A stretch of DNA of 64,000 bases from Tolypeutes matacus. Lineage: Eukaryota > Chordata > Mammalia > Cingulata > Chlamyphoridae. The notes beneath the pieces are model-generated. The model was given only the letters and a program-made list of their open reading frames with translations. It did no database searches and was not told the DNA's origin. Positions 32,062 to 43,231 of the stretch are shown here, piece after piece. Within the stretch, counting starts at the first letter, position 1. Each line of letters opens with the position of its first letter. The stretch lies in the NCBI GenBank assembly GCA_026826555.1, contig JAKSZT010054568.1:10504085-10568084 (forward strand). The letters run 5' to 3'. The position numbers and the translations under genes were made by a program.

Positions 32062-32188
32062 TTTTTTTCTTTCTTTCTTTCTTTTTTTTTTTTTTGAAGT
32101 ATAAACTCTTTAATTATAGGGTGTTTAAAGCTAACCACTATCTGGTTCCAAATTACTTTAACAACAATATTTCCTGCCAGTTACAACA
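32062..32188 (-). pseudogene. Short retrocopy inserted in L1M
   Basis: On the plus strand this begins with an impure T tract (32061-32094), the mirror of a poly-A tail. About 95 bases follow that match nothing around them. On the minus strand the body ends ATAATTAAAGAGTTTATACTTC before the A tract, with ATTAAA as a possible polyadenylation signal. It is flanked by imperfect direct repeats (AAAAGCTATTC at 32051-32061, AAAAGAGTTATTC at 32189-32201). It looks like a 5'-truncated copy of an mRNA 3' end or of an unfamiliar SINE. The parent is not recognised. Confidence 0.5.
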
Positions 32189-32201
32189 AAAAGAGTTATT
32201 C

Positions 32202-32305
32202 ATTTTTATGGAATCCAACTTGCTGACATTTTTTCTGTATGAGTTCTAGTTGTCATAGCTTGCTTAGAAAGATTTTCCTTCTTTATGTTTTCTTCAAAGA
32301 TGAAC
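32202..32305 (-). mobile_element. L1M fragment, antisense
   Basis: Continuation of the L1M after the retrocopy: 'atttttatggaatccaactt' connects to 32061. Confidence 0.5.
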
Positions 32306-32735
32306 TGAGCATTTAAAAATTATTGTTATTATTAGGGTAACAAATGATTCGCAAATCAGGCAGTGTCAAACCAAAAGTGGTAAGGAGATCCGCAGAGGGA
32401 ATAGGAAGGGGAAACTCATATAGGGCAAACGCAGAAGTAAGGGAGGAGGTGTCCTGACTGGCTGATGCCGAGTTCCCATTTTACATGGAGTGGGCTGAGT
32501 GGGGCTACGAGGCAGAGAGCAGATCGACATTGCTTAGTTTGGTATTCTTGTCTCCTGGACAAAACTGGTTTATAGTCACGTGCCGCTTACCTGCAGTTCT
32601 GTAGGGTGTGTGCCATTCTTTCATTTTCTCCGAAATTGTTTTTGTCTTCTGGAAAATCCTTTCTCAGTAAGGGGACCCTTCTGGCAATGCCCAATGCAGT
32701 CGTCATTTTATTTTACTTAACACTTCTTTCTTCTC
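32306..32735. other. Noncoding DNA between L1M parts, not assigned
   Basis: Probably another insertion in the L1M. 'aacaaatgattcgcaaatca' and 'gaagtaagggaggaggtgtc' match no family I can name. Confidence 0.35.
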
Positions 32736-33145
32736 CCTTCTTTGTTTTGATTTGTTTTTATCTTTGGTGCAATTGGACTTAGTTTTTATATAGGAATGAG
32801 GTAGGACTCCAGCCTAACTTTATTAAATGGCTGGTCAGCTGTCTCGGCACTATTGATTAATCTTTTCATCACTGGTTTGAAAGCCCTCCTTTAACACAGC
32901 ATAGGTCCTCATATGAGCTTGGATTTATTTCTGAGCTCTTTGTGCTTTCTGTTGATCTCTCGATTCCTGAACCAACACCAAATTTTTTAATTCCTGTAGC
33001 CTGATAAAGTATTTTAATGCCTGGTGTTAGTCTTTCTCATCATCAACCACAGAGTTTTCTGATTTTCTCTGGTAATTTTTAATTGTTTTCTTTCTGATGA
33101 ACTTTAAAATCATTGTGTCTAGTTCTCAAAATATCCTCTTAAAAC
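32736..33145 (-). mobile_element. L1M fragment, antisense
   Basis: 'aggaatgaggtaggactcca', 'aaatggctggtcagctgtct', 'ggatttatttctgagctctt' and 'gttgatctctcgattcctga' follow the antisense L1M in order. Confidence 0.6.
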
Positions 33146-33369
33146 TTTGACATTTACACATTACTCTAGGGAGAAAGCTACACCGACGCCAGCAGCGGCA
33201 CTGTGGGATAAGGCAGAAGATGGGAAGCTGGACTGCCTGTTAACAAGAAGACGAGTTAAACCCGGAAGTGCAGCAGAGGAAAGGAAGCGCGGCCATTGCT
33301 TTCTCCAGCACCGCATTCAGTGAGGAGGAGCCAGCCCGGGAATCACCATGTCCTGCCACTTATGCATGC
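33146..33369. other. Noncoding DNA, not assigned
   Basis: GC-richer segment between L1M parts. Nothing recognised. Confidence 0.35.
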
Positions 33370-33640
33370 ACCGGTATTTGTGTGTGTATAACAGGAAACG
33401 GTATGCTCTGTTTTGCTTATTCACACATATTTACATAGTAAAAGTGAGTAGAAATGACAGAAATGGTAAACACAAATTCAGATTCGTGGTTGCCAGCAGC
33501 AGGGGAGGGATGGAGCAGAGCCAGGAGTCAGCACAGGTGTCTTCACCTAAAGCTAAGTGGCAGGTGCAGGAGGGTTTAGTGTTTTCTTCTTTAGGCTTTT
33601 TTGTTTATCTCAGATGCTGATAATTGATTTTTAATTAAAC
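33370..33640 (+). mobile_element. Possible L1M fragment
   Basis: 'gtggttgccagcagcagggg' followed by 'agggatggagcagagccagg' is similar to the 3' part of several L1M families, in sense direction. Low resolution. Confidence 0.4.
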
Positions 33641-34440
33641 AGGTCTACTGAGTGCATATGAGGGCATAAATAAAATGGAAAGATATGTTCATTCTCGGAA
33701 GAGAAATGTCAATACCATATTTTCAATTCTCCATGACTACTAGTCAGGCAGTATGTTTATCGTTTCTCTTGCCAAGCTGTATTGAGACTGTATAGTATTT
33801 AAGTAATTATGTGTATATAAATCTATAAACTCAGAACTAAGGTTGAAATAGAAGAATAGTTACCTGATTATTTAAGGAAGAAATTTCTCTATATGGAAGA
33901 AACTGCAAAGAACTAAATGAATTTGACTAGATTAAAATTGGGAAAAATGAACCAACTTCTATGTTACCAAACATCATAAAAACGCAAAAAGATAAACAAG
34001 AAACTAGAGAAAGGATTTACAATTAACATAGGGAAGGATTTATGCCTTTAATATATAAAAACGCTCACACCAAGAAGAAACCCTAAAGCTCCTTTGATTA
34101 CTGAGCAAAGGCCAGAACAGGGAACTCACTGAAGAATAAATATAAACGGCAAATAAACAAGTGAGGGAAACTTAACCTTAATAGAGTCAATTAGAACAAG
34201 ATGAGTTTTTATAATCTTTTAAATAAGCAAAGATTAAAGATAGATAACAACGTGGCCAGAGTAGGGGGGCAGGCACTCTCGTTCATTGCCCGAGGGGTTT
34301 CATCTGGTAAGACTCCTGAAGACCTTGAAGAGCTTAACAGAGTCAACTTCTGGAAGTGGTAACCCATTCCAGTGACCATCCTGAGAGGGTCATCAGAAAT
34401 TCAGACAAATAGTACTTTTTTTGGATATTCTTCTTCGTTT
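33641..34440 (+). mobile_element. L1M fragment, sense
   Basis: 'gagaaaggatttacaattaa', 'gagcaaaggccagaacaggg', 'aactcactgaagaataaata', 'aaacggcaaataaacaagtg' and 'actctcgttcattgcccg' follow the sense L1M ORF2/3' region in order, though strongly decayed. Confidence 0.55.
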
Positions 34441-34757
34441 ACTGGTGTGTTTACTACACAAAATTTTCACCAAGAATTTAATCAACTTGCTTCCTTTTCC
34501 CTGGTAATGTTTTTGTTATGTATTTACTGCTCTAAACCTTTACCTCCATCTCACAAAGAAGCTGCGTAGAGGCTGCGTATTGCTCTTACCTCCAGACACA
34601 AATGGTGGTAGATGCTTATTTTTCATTTGGGAAAAAATGAGTCCCCGAAACACTCAGACGAAACCCATGTCCTCACCCCAGAGTGACATGAGGGTGTGTG
34701 GTGTCCTGTTTCTGGGGCTCCCCTGAGAAGCATCGCTGTAATCGGCTCTGGTTAAAG
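34441..34757. other. Noncoding DNA, not assigned
   Basis: Nothing recognised. Confidence 0.4.
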
Positions 34758-34949
34758 CAGGGTTTCTCCACCTGCGTATTGTTGACAGCTGGGGCTGGAT
34801 AATTCTTTGTTGTGGGAAGTGCAGCAGCATCCCAGGGCTCTCCGCACTAAATGCCAGTAGCGCCCCACCCTCCGTTTGACAACCTAAATGTCTCCGGACA
34901 CTTCCAAGTGTCCCCTGGGGGCACAGCTGCCCTCCCTGGCTAGCCACTG
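34758..34949. mobile_element. MER20 (hAT-Charlie nonautonomous)
   Basis: The element begins CAGGGTTTCTCCACCTG and ends GGCTAGCCACTG. Between them lie the typical blocks 'gggctggataattctttgtt', 'gcagcatcccagggctct', 'atgccagtagcgccccaccc' and 'cacttccaagtgtcccctgg'. Length is 192 bases against about 219 for the family, with internal losses. The 8-bp flanks (GGTTAAAG and TTTAGGTG) do not match, so the target duplication has decayed. MER20 copies are known to have been co-opted as regulatory DNA in the uterus of placental mammals. Nothing shows that for this copy. Confidence 0.75.
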
Positions 34950-35631
34950 TTTAGGTGACATACTCGAGAGGGCAGGCCTCTTCCTGTGGGCCAAGGGCCG
35001 AACGTCTTTTTGTTCACGTCTGAGCATTTACTCAGGGCAATGGCACCGGCAGAGGGATGATTCTTGAGAATCTCAGGGCCGCGGATGGAGATTCCTTCTT
35101 GGGACCCAGGGCTGTGGATATGAGGTATCAGTGCTGATGGAAGATAAATCAGAGCGGGGTTCTCTCTGCCCAAGTGAACTAAGCAGCCTTGAGGTCTGCA
35201 GAGCTGAAAAATTAGGGTGCATCACATTTACATGTGCTTTGTTTTACGATTAAGACTTACAGGCATCGAGCCCTCAGCGGTAATTGTCATATAAATGGAT
35301 ACGGGATCTAAGACAGCAACCCCTTGCTTGTGCTCTTTGCTTCTTATTTGAGGATGTGCAGGCCTGGAATGTGGCTTCCTGACTTGCAGGGATCCCTTTA
35401 CCTCCTGTAGATACCAGGATGGGAGACTGAGGACGTAGAGATCAGACGGCAGGGACGGGTTAGAGAGAGGCCCCTGAATGCCACTGATACAAGCCACAAG
35501 GTCCCTCAAAGCCCAAATCCAAGGCTTTTGCCTCATGCTGCATTGTGAAGAGAAATAAAGGGGAAAAGTAAGCAAAAGCCAGAGGCTTTGCATTTCCTCC
35601 TTGGATAATGCATGGGAAAGGCTGAGTGCAG
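34950..35631. other. Unique noncoding DNA
   Basis: Nothing recognised. A minus-strand frame of 121 codons (35228-35593) has no known domain. Confidence 0.4.
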
Positions 35632-35705
35632 TCTAAGAACCCTGGATTTGGAGTGAGGAGGTCGCGTTCCAGTGCTGGTCATAGTAAGTGGCAGGAGTGC
35701 CTTGG
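35632..35705 (+). repeat. MIR fragment
   Basis: 'cctggatttggagtgaggag' and 'ccagtgctggtcatagtaag' then 'tggcagg' follow the MIR core. Confidence 0.5.
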
Positions 35706-37345
35706 CTCATGGCTTTGAGGCTGGAGAAGCCCAGAGTCGAGGTATTAGCCAGGCGGTGCCGTCTCCCTGAGGAGGGTGGCGTTCTGGCCCTCCCTGGGCC
35801 TTCTGGTCCCACGGCGCTGCGCTTAGTGACGTCTTCTCCCGTCTGTTCTGGATTCCGTCACGCCCAGCTCTGGCTGCTCCCCTCGGCTTCCCTTTGCTTG
35901 CGAGGACTTCAGCCCTATTGGATGACGGACGGCCCACCTCGTCCGGTCTGGGCTCACCTTCAACGGCTCCCTCTTCACGGGTGCCTCTTACAAGCGGGTT
36001 CACACCTGCAGGACCAGGGGCGGGGACCCAGGCTTACAGTTGGCGTCAGAGGGAGGGAGGTCTTGTGGGGCCCCCTAGCCGCGATGTGGATGCACTTGGG
36101 TCTTATTCTCACTACAGGAGGGACCAGGATGGACCCCGTGTACATGAGAAGAGCTGTGTCCCCTCGTCAAGGCCAGCTGGGCTCACGAGCAATAAAATCT
36201 GCGGAGACCACCGCACCTCCTGGAGGCTGGAGACAAGGGGGGGGGAGATTCGCTGCCGAGCCATTCTGCCTGGTCCCTCGGTCTCCTGGGCTGGGGAAAT
36301 TTCCAGATACAATAGGACCCTGCAGTTAGGTCCTGGAGAGAGCCAGGAGACATCTGGGATATATTTTTAAAAAATGTTTTAATAAAGGGCACTGCCAGGG
36401 GCCACGTGGCATCTCCCAGGTGGGGGTCTAGGTGAAAGCAGCACACCTGGGCCAGGAGGGCTTCGCCTCAGTGCTCCACAGAAGAAGCCCCAGGGACGTG
36501 CCTGGGTCAACAGCCAGGGCCCCCAGCCCCCTCCGGCAGGACTCGCCGCCTCTCTGTCTCTGCTCATCTACACTTGTTCCTAGAAACGTCCGCCAGCAAG
36601 GCCAAACATTGATCTGCCTTTGCTCTCTTCCGTCTGTGTTTTCTGCAGATGCTGTCACAGAGGAAAGATACCCTGGCAAAGCGATGATTTGTTTCTCTTT
36701 TCAACATGACTGAGCTTTTTACAGAGATGTCGAGGTGAGAAGAATACCCTGGCGTTTAATCCCTTGGAATGTGAGAAGTCCTTTTAGTAGTGCCGGTGCC
36801 ATTTGCTGTCTCCTTCCCAGATCCGTCTTTCCCGAGCCTCACCGAACCTGCCATGGGACCTGCAGCTGCCTCAGCGAGCGTGACCGTGAGGCAGAGCTCG
36901 GCGACGGAGGGATGGAGATGTTTCAGGAAAGAGCTGGCCGGGGCGCTGGGAGCAGCACGGCTCCTGTCACAGCACCTGTCACGGCCGAGGGAGTCTCTCT
37001 GGCCGCTCGGCAGCTTCCCAAGCAGCTTCCCCACTGGGCGCGCTCACTGGGGGCCCCTGTGGGGAGCCCTGGGCACCCCTTCAAGGGTCTTGACACCTGA
37101 GTGTCCTCAGGCGCTTCCCCCATCAGGCAGGGAGGGCGTTTCAGAGCCTGGTTCAGAAGCCTGAGCTCCAGGAAGTGGACTTTCCTCAGCTGGAGCCCCT
37201 GGGTGGAGCTGCCGGGGCCCCTCGGCCGCGGCTTCTACCGCCTCAGCACGTCTGTGGCTCTGCAGCCACACGCAGAGGGGGTCCAGGTGGCGCCTGAAGC
37301 CTTTGTGGGCCCCAGAAAATGCTGCTCTCACAGCGACTCCTTTCC
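35706..37345. other. GC-rich noncoding DNA
   Basis: Plus-strand frames of 213 codons (35688-36329) and 158 codons (35894-36370) overlap one another and several minus-strand frames. None has a domain I recognise. No repeat is identified. I do not call a gene. Confidence 0.4.
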
Positions 37346-37745
37346 TAGTGTGGGGGGCCTTTTCGAGTAAATCGCCTCAGGGGAGGGCCTTTGACTCACT
37401 GCGGGACCCAGGGTGGGTCTCAGTCCTCCTACTGGAGCCCTTTATAAAAGGAGAAGTGAAGAGCCACGGACACAGAAAAAGCTGCAGAGACAGAGAGGAA
37501 CCCCGAAGCGGAGAGAGAGGCCCCAGGAGCCAGAAGCTGAATTCAGCGGAACACAGCAACCGAGAGGAGCCACTTCTGGCAGAAGCTGAGGGCAAGGAGG
37601 CCCGGAGGAGAGGGGAGCGCCGAGCGGACGCCGCCACGTGCCCGGCCACCCACGGGGCGGCTCGGGGAGGAAGCCGCCCCTGACGAGGCCTGCGCTGGGT
37701 CACGCTCATGGCCTCGGAAGATGAAAACATAGTTTGTTAAAGACC
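37346..37745 (+). mobile_element. MaLR-like LTR fragment
   Basis: 'gacccagggtgggtctcagt', 'cctactggagccctttataa' and the purine-rich stretch with 'gaggaaccccgaagcggaga' match the middle of the xenarthran MaLR-like LTR family seen at 6809-7260. Both LTR ends are missing or too decayed to see. CpG content is higher than in the other copies. Confidence 0.6.
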
Positions 37746-37943
37746 CACAGTGTAAGAGACCTTGGGATGTGAAAGCGAGCATGTCCCAGCCCAGGAAAAG
37801 ATTGATTCAGGGCCAAGGGGCTGGACGCACCTCTCTTGCCTCGGTCTGCGTGGGTGCAGGCCTCAGTCCAGATTTATGTCCAGAACCTTCCAAGAATGCC
37901 CCTATCTTCCTCAGTGTCTCCAAAATTGGCATCTTCCTTCCAC

Positions 37944-38965
37944 TTTTTTTTTTGATGTGTTATTTTTTTAAACAAATAGAAACCACATCACTTCATTTGT
38001 TACGGCGAATAAATAAGAGGCAGTAACTCAAGAGGGCCCCGCAAGGCTTTGTCAGCCACAAAATAACAAGGCTGAGGACCTTCATCACCAAGACTTTGGC
38101 TAACATTTTCTTCTCTGCTCTCCCACCCACGTCAGCTGCTGCTTCCAGAATGGAGCTCTGCCTGCAGATTTATTCTAGTTGGGGTCTAGTCTATCAGCTT
38201 GCCTTCATTATGGAGTCTGGAAGTTCCTAACTCAGCCGAGGAACCTGATTTCCACCTTATCCCAAGGCCTGTGAATGTTTTCTTTAAAAAGCGTCGGGTG
38301 GATGGACATGGAAACCAGCAGGAGGGCCAAGAGCGTGGCTCTCACACCGTTAGTGGACTGAAAACGTAAAGAGGACCATGAGCCCCATGGCTGCAGGGCG
38401 TGTGTGCGCCAGTGTCTTCTGCAAACAGCTGGATGGCAGACGCAACCGTGATGAGGCGTGCAGGGACCGGGGCAGGCGAGAGGCCAGATGGGCAGAGGCC
38501 AAGGTGGCCATGTCCCAGGACAGTGAGCTGGACACGGCGGCACGCTGGCACCTCCGTCGAAGAAGATGAGGCCCAGGGCATGGGGGCCGGCCCGGCATGG
38601 ATGGCATCAGGGTCTCCACACCGGTGACGACCAGGGTGTCTTCAGCTCAGCCCACCGGGCCCACCCACTCCTCTTCTGCCCTCCACCTCCATCAGTGAGA
38701 TCAAACCAAACAGCCAGTCCATGAAGAAGCCAGGCCAGCCCCAAAAGCCAGCGGGGTCCCCAAGACCCTCATCCATATTCCACCAGAAGACCACAAAAGC
38801 TCGGGCATGCACAGCTGCTGCATCACACACTGGCCTCAAACCCACGGCCCAGTATCCACTTTTCTGAGCACAGATGCTTTTCCAGAGCTCTCCCGGAAAC
38901 CGCGGCCCCGCGTTGCTCACAGAAGCCCTGCTGCCGCCTGGCTCCTTCGTGTTAGTCACTGGCAC
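37944..38965 (-). pseudogene. Possible antisense processed pseudogene
   Basis: A run of ten T at 37944-37953 could be the mirror of a poly-A tail. On the minus strand AATAAC (about 37959-37964, a one-base variant of AATAAA) lies just upstream of it. Some 280 bases of noncoding text come before that, then from about 38960 to 38230 a coding-like stretch. Frames alternate: 38642-38965 (107 codons, ending in a hydrophobic W/F-rich part), then 38350-38619, 38342-38581 and 38232-38543. This could be one protein broken by frameshifts, but I do not recognise a parent and found no target duplication. Confidence 0.25.
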
Positions 38966-39309
38966 TCACACTGTCCTCCTCAAACTCAGCGCAGCTCAGC
39001 CTCCCACGCAGAGGCCCGTGCGGTTCGTTTCTTTATGAAGTTTTGAAATGGGATCTTTCTGGAAATTGCACGCCATGCCGTGGCTGGTATTCTGGCGACC
39101 TTCCCTGCTTTCAAAGGCACTTAGCAGACACGGCCTGCAGTAGACGAGCTTGATATCTGACGCAGGGTGATCCAGCCAAGCTCCTTCCTTTACTGAGTCT
39201 TCACCCCCTTCCAGGTTAGCATTAGCCCCCCACTGCCGTGAGGTCCTCAGGAAGCAGCCAGGGGAGGGCGGCCGCCTCCTTCCCCGCTGGGCCCTCCCGC
39301 TTTGGATGC
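38966..39309. other. Noncoding DNA, not assigned
   Basis: Nothing recognised. Confidence 0.4.
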
Positions 39310-39440
39310 CTGTTTGTTGCCACCACTTAATTCAGCATGTACCCAGCTGACAGATGCTTTACCCGTGTTAACACATTCACACTCACAACAGCCTAGGAAA
39401 GCAGGTGTTTCAAAAATGAGAAAGAAATAGAAGAAAACAC
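39310..39440 (-). repeat. MIR SINE, antisense
   Basis: 'acccagctgacagatgcttt', 'acacattcacactcacaaca', 'gcctaggaaagcaggtgttt' follow an antisense MIR. Confidence 0.6.
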
Positions 39441-39879
39441 GGTCTGGGAGTTTGCGCTGCCTCAGAGCACACGGCTATCAATGTCAGCCTGGCCTCTCTA
39501 GTTCCAAAGTCCACAAGCTTCAGCTCAGGCTGCCTCGCTTTAAACTTGGGTTCACAACGGACATATCTATGCCCCAAGTTGCAGCAGTAATTCTAGAAAT
39601 GACCAATGTGTTTGTCAAATTCAGGAACTCGGAGGCCGAAACTCTTCCCTTCTGCCATCCTGCTCTCCCTTCTGCCCCTTAGAGGAGATGGGACAAATAA
39701 AAGGTAGTTTTACTTCCTATGTCTTCCGTGTTCAGACGTCCGTTGTGAGAGGTGGGAAGGTAAAAGAGCCTTCGCTCCAGCCCCCAGCTACCTGCTGCTC
39801 TCCAGTTCTGAATTCTCCCCGCTGACTAGCCAGCCTCCTGCCCTTGCTCGTGGTCTTGGCTGAGCGTTTAGCTTCCATC
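39441..39879. other. Noncoding DNA, not assigned
   Basis: Nothing recognised with confidence. Confidence 0.35.
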
Positions 39880-40010
39880 TGCTATTTAGTTGACACATTG
39901 CTTGGATTTAAGTTCCCCGGGGCAGGACCTTGTCTTTGTGTTTTATTATTTACAAAGCGCAGGCTACACATGTGGTGCTCTTGGCAAACCACAAATGTTC
40001 ATCAGAATTT
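39880..40010 (+). repeat. L2/MIR remnant
   Basis: 'ttaagttccccggggcagga' and 'ccttgtctttgtgttttatt' resemble the L2 3' end text on a 'gagggcagggaccttgtctt' theme. Confidence 0.45.
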
Positions 40011-40059
40011 GGGTTCCAGCCAGAACAAATTTTGAGCTGACAAAGTCTGAATCCTGGAA

Positions 40060-40270
40060 GCGTTTGAAACCAGAATGTAAAGCCGCTGTCCTCAGAACTC
40101 TGCAATTTTCGCTGATTGCTCTGATGTGCTGGCTCCCCTTTTTGATTGCATGCCCGTCAGAAGAAACCATTGATACATTAATCACAGCTTTCACTGGGAG
40201 GCTTGAGCATTTCTAAACATTTATTTGGATTTCACGACAAACTGAGGGATAATTGCATATAAAAGGACCA
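40060..40270. other. Candidate conserved noncoding block
   Basis: Repeat-free text such as 'ctgcaattttcgctgattgc', 'ttgatacattaatcacagct' and 'ggataattgcatataaaagg' has the look of conserved noncoding DNA. The judgement is by eye. Confidence 0.3.
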
Positions 40271-43208
40271 TACTGGGTCAGACCCTGAGATGGGCTTTCA
40301 AATATCTTTCCTGCAGTACAAATGGCCCAATCGGCAGCCCCGGCACCGAGGGAGCCCGGGCATCCCACACTTAGTGCCTCTTCACTTTTTCGCGATAACA
40401 CGGGACAATGTGTGACACTGAGAAGTAGCCTTCAAGCTCAATGGCTAAGACGTACTTTCTGGTTCAAAGTTGTGTCAGAGGCAATTGTAAAAGGCCGAGT
40501 CCTGGAGAGATGCTAAAGGACGCCAGCAAGCAGGGCCAGGAACGGAGTTTCATTCTCCGGGGAAGCCAGGAGGACCCACTCTATCAGTTGGGGTGGCGGC
40601 GGGGCGCCCAGAGCCCTGGATGGCGTTGTGGCGGCGTCCGTGGGGGCTCTGCCAGACCTCTGGGAGGGGCTGGAGGTCCCCGTTTCCTTCGGGTTGGGTG
40701 CCTGGCTTTCCGTGTGTGTTTTTGCGGTTCCGTCACGTTACACTCTTTTCTTTAACTTTGCTTCTCTTCCCTTGTGAAATCACAGATGAGTTTTAGTTTG
40801 TACATGAAAAGGAGCTTTGCAAACAAACCCTTCCCACAAACACACACTGAGCTTGTTTCCTCATGGATCGCCGGGAAGGAGTGGGGAGGCAGCCCCCAGC
40901 GCGCTCCGGCGAGCAGCCGGCTGTGCAGAGTCTCTCACTTGCTGCATCTCCCCCAGAGGCGGGACGTGCCGTCAGGAGGGGAGTCAGGGAGGGTCCTTCT
41001 GGGGGTGATGTTTGGGGCTGTCACAGCCACCTGCAGACCAGGCTGCAGTTCAGACTCTGCAGAGGCAGCTGCAGCATCTTCGGGAGACAGCTGCCGTGGA
41101 ACTACCGTTGACCAGGACTGGTACTCCGAGCTGCGGCTTGGCTGCGTCTTCACGGCAACTTTGCAGTTGAGTTCTGTGAGGATCAGCGAGAGGGGCTCAG
41201 CCACTGTCCAGGAGGAGGCTGGACCCCCAGGCTGTCACACTGAGCCAATACTTAGACCTCGTCCAGTCCAGACGGGAGAGTGTGCCTGTGTGCGTGTGTG
41301 CAAAAGACGTGTGTTAAGCCGTGGCAGCCCGCGTTCCCCAGCACGCAGTTTGAGCATCTCCTTGAGCCCTGAGCCATCCTTCCCAGTCTCGTATATAAAT
41401 ACCCGTGGTTTTTCTTGACTTTTCTGCATAGATGAAAAATTGTGCAATTTTACACTTGTTGCAAAATGATTGAGCCCAATTTACAGGTCGTGAATTGTGT
41501 GACTGATTTCTTACACTTTTGAGACTCCTGTGTCTGCTTGACAGACTTTCGGTTTCCGGGGAAGTGGGGTGGGAAGTGGGGTGGGGAGTGGGGTGGGGCG
41601 GGCCCCTCCCCTGGCCCTGAGCCAGCGTCCAGCGGCATCTGCTCAGGCCTCCCAGCAACTCGGATGCAAGGACTACGACGAGATGATGCCAGCTTTCTAG
41701 CTGGACCAGCGGGCTTGGAGAGGCGATGGCATTTGCCTGGCATCACCCACCGAGAGCCTCCCACCTGGGATCCCACCCCCCCATCCTCCTGCTCCCCGTG
41801 GGGGATGCACCTCGCCTGCCACTCGCCCCGTGACGCGAGGCCGCTCCCTGCCCCGGGAGTGGGAAGGTGCCGCTTGGCTGTGCGGGGGCTCAGCAGGCCC
41901 CGTGCGTGTCTTCTCCCTTGTTTCCATGGAACGATCTTCAGACAGACAGCCCGGTGTATCTCGGAGCCTGTTAAATCAAGAGCCTCTATGCTGCCCCCTT
42001 GAAGGGCTGTTCCCCTGAGGCACAGCTGGATGGGGACGAGGTGAGAAGAGCCAGCGCGATCCGCGAGGACGGCGGGGCGGGGGGCGTTCTGGCGCGTGCT
42101 CGCACCCTTTATGCCGCCCGTTAGGGTCTTCAGGGCGAGCTCACAGATCCAAGCTCGGCCGAAGCTTGCAGCGATGACTGCGGAGCAGAGGTCGGGGCGG
42201 ATCACTCAAGGTCACGCAGCGAGCTGGTGGCAGTGGCGGAGCGGGCGGCTCACTGCGCTTACCCTGAGCAGGCCTCGCTCAGTGCGTCCCGCGGCTGCTC
42301 AGCAGGAGGCTGACCTGAGCCTCGTCCCATCCTCCCCGTCGTCAGCAGCCCACCGTCAGGCACGCGTCCTTTCGGCTTCAGCCTGCATGGCGAGGACCCA
42401 TTCCAGTTACTGGAAAGGTCTTTCTCTTCACCTGAGGCCCCAGAGCCTGACATTATACCTTCGCTCTGAGTCTTCCCTTCTTTAGGGCCAGCACCTGTCC
42501 TCATAGGGCACACGTTCCAGACCCGTCACAGGGCCTCTCGCCCTTCTCTGGATGCGCTTTCTGCACGTGATCATGAAAAATGGAAATTCAGTCGCCCTGC
42601 TCTGCTCTGATCAGCTCAGCTTTTGGCTGTTCTCCCCAAAGCCCACTCCCCCACCCCCAACCCTAGTGCTCTAGGCGGGCAGTCTTGGAAAGCGCGTGTC
42701 CACCATCACAAATCCATCTCCTGCTGGTCCGGGAGGCATCCGGGCAAGCACCGTGGGAACAGGCCTTGTGTTCTGCACCTCCGCCTCCTCTCGCTCCCCA
42801 CCCCCCACCACTGAGCTTCGTCACAAGTCGACTGAGCATCACTTCTGCACAGAGTTTGGTGTGGGGCCCTAAGGATGAGAGAGACAGAAAATGTCATCCT
42901 AATACAGACAATTTCCCTTCTTCTGTGGGTGCATTCAAGTTCACAAACTGTTTCCACATCCGTCATCTCACAGCTCCATGCCCTCAGCTGGATGTTGGAG
43001 TGAATTCCTAGATGATTCCAGCCTGGCAGCAGGTTTTGCAAGTGTCAGGTCAGGAAAATAGGAGACACTCCAAAACAGGAGCCAAACAGAAAACATTTAA
43101 GGTGGGGAGGGCACAGGCCAGCGAGGAAGACAGAGCATCCCAACAAGCGTGTGAGATGCAGATACTGAAGCTGGGGCTGAAGGCAAGGGCTTGAAGAGTG
43201 AGGATTTT
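40271..43208. other. GC-rich noncoding DNA
   Basis: Many overlapping open frames occur, the longest 214 codons on plus (40774-41418) and 251 on minus (41450-42205). No domain or repeat is recognised apart from faint MIR-like text at about 42205-42240 and 42900-43000. A G-rich tract lies at 41557-41603. No gene is supported. Confidence 0.4.
41557..41603 (+). repeat. G-rich direct repeat, quadruplex-prone
   Basis: AGTGGGGTGGG occurs three times in near-perfect tandem and is followed by GGGGCGGG. There are more than four runs of three or more G within about 45 bases, the pattern able to form a G-quadruplex. Confidence 0.7.
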
Positions 43209-43231
43209 AATGATCAAGAGCAAGAGGTGAA

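Noticed and set aside
35688..36370. Plus-strand open frames of 213 and 158 codons
   Set aside because: They overlap each other in different frames, have no recognisable domain and lack a supporting neighbour.
40774..42205. Open frames of 214 codons on plus and 251 codons on minus
   Set aside because: GC-driven frames without any known domain. Part of the minus frame crosses the G-rich direct repeat at 41557-41603.
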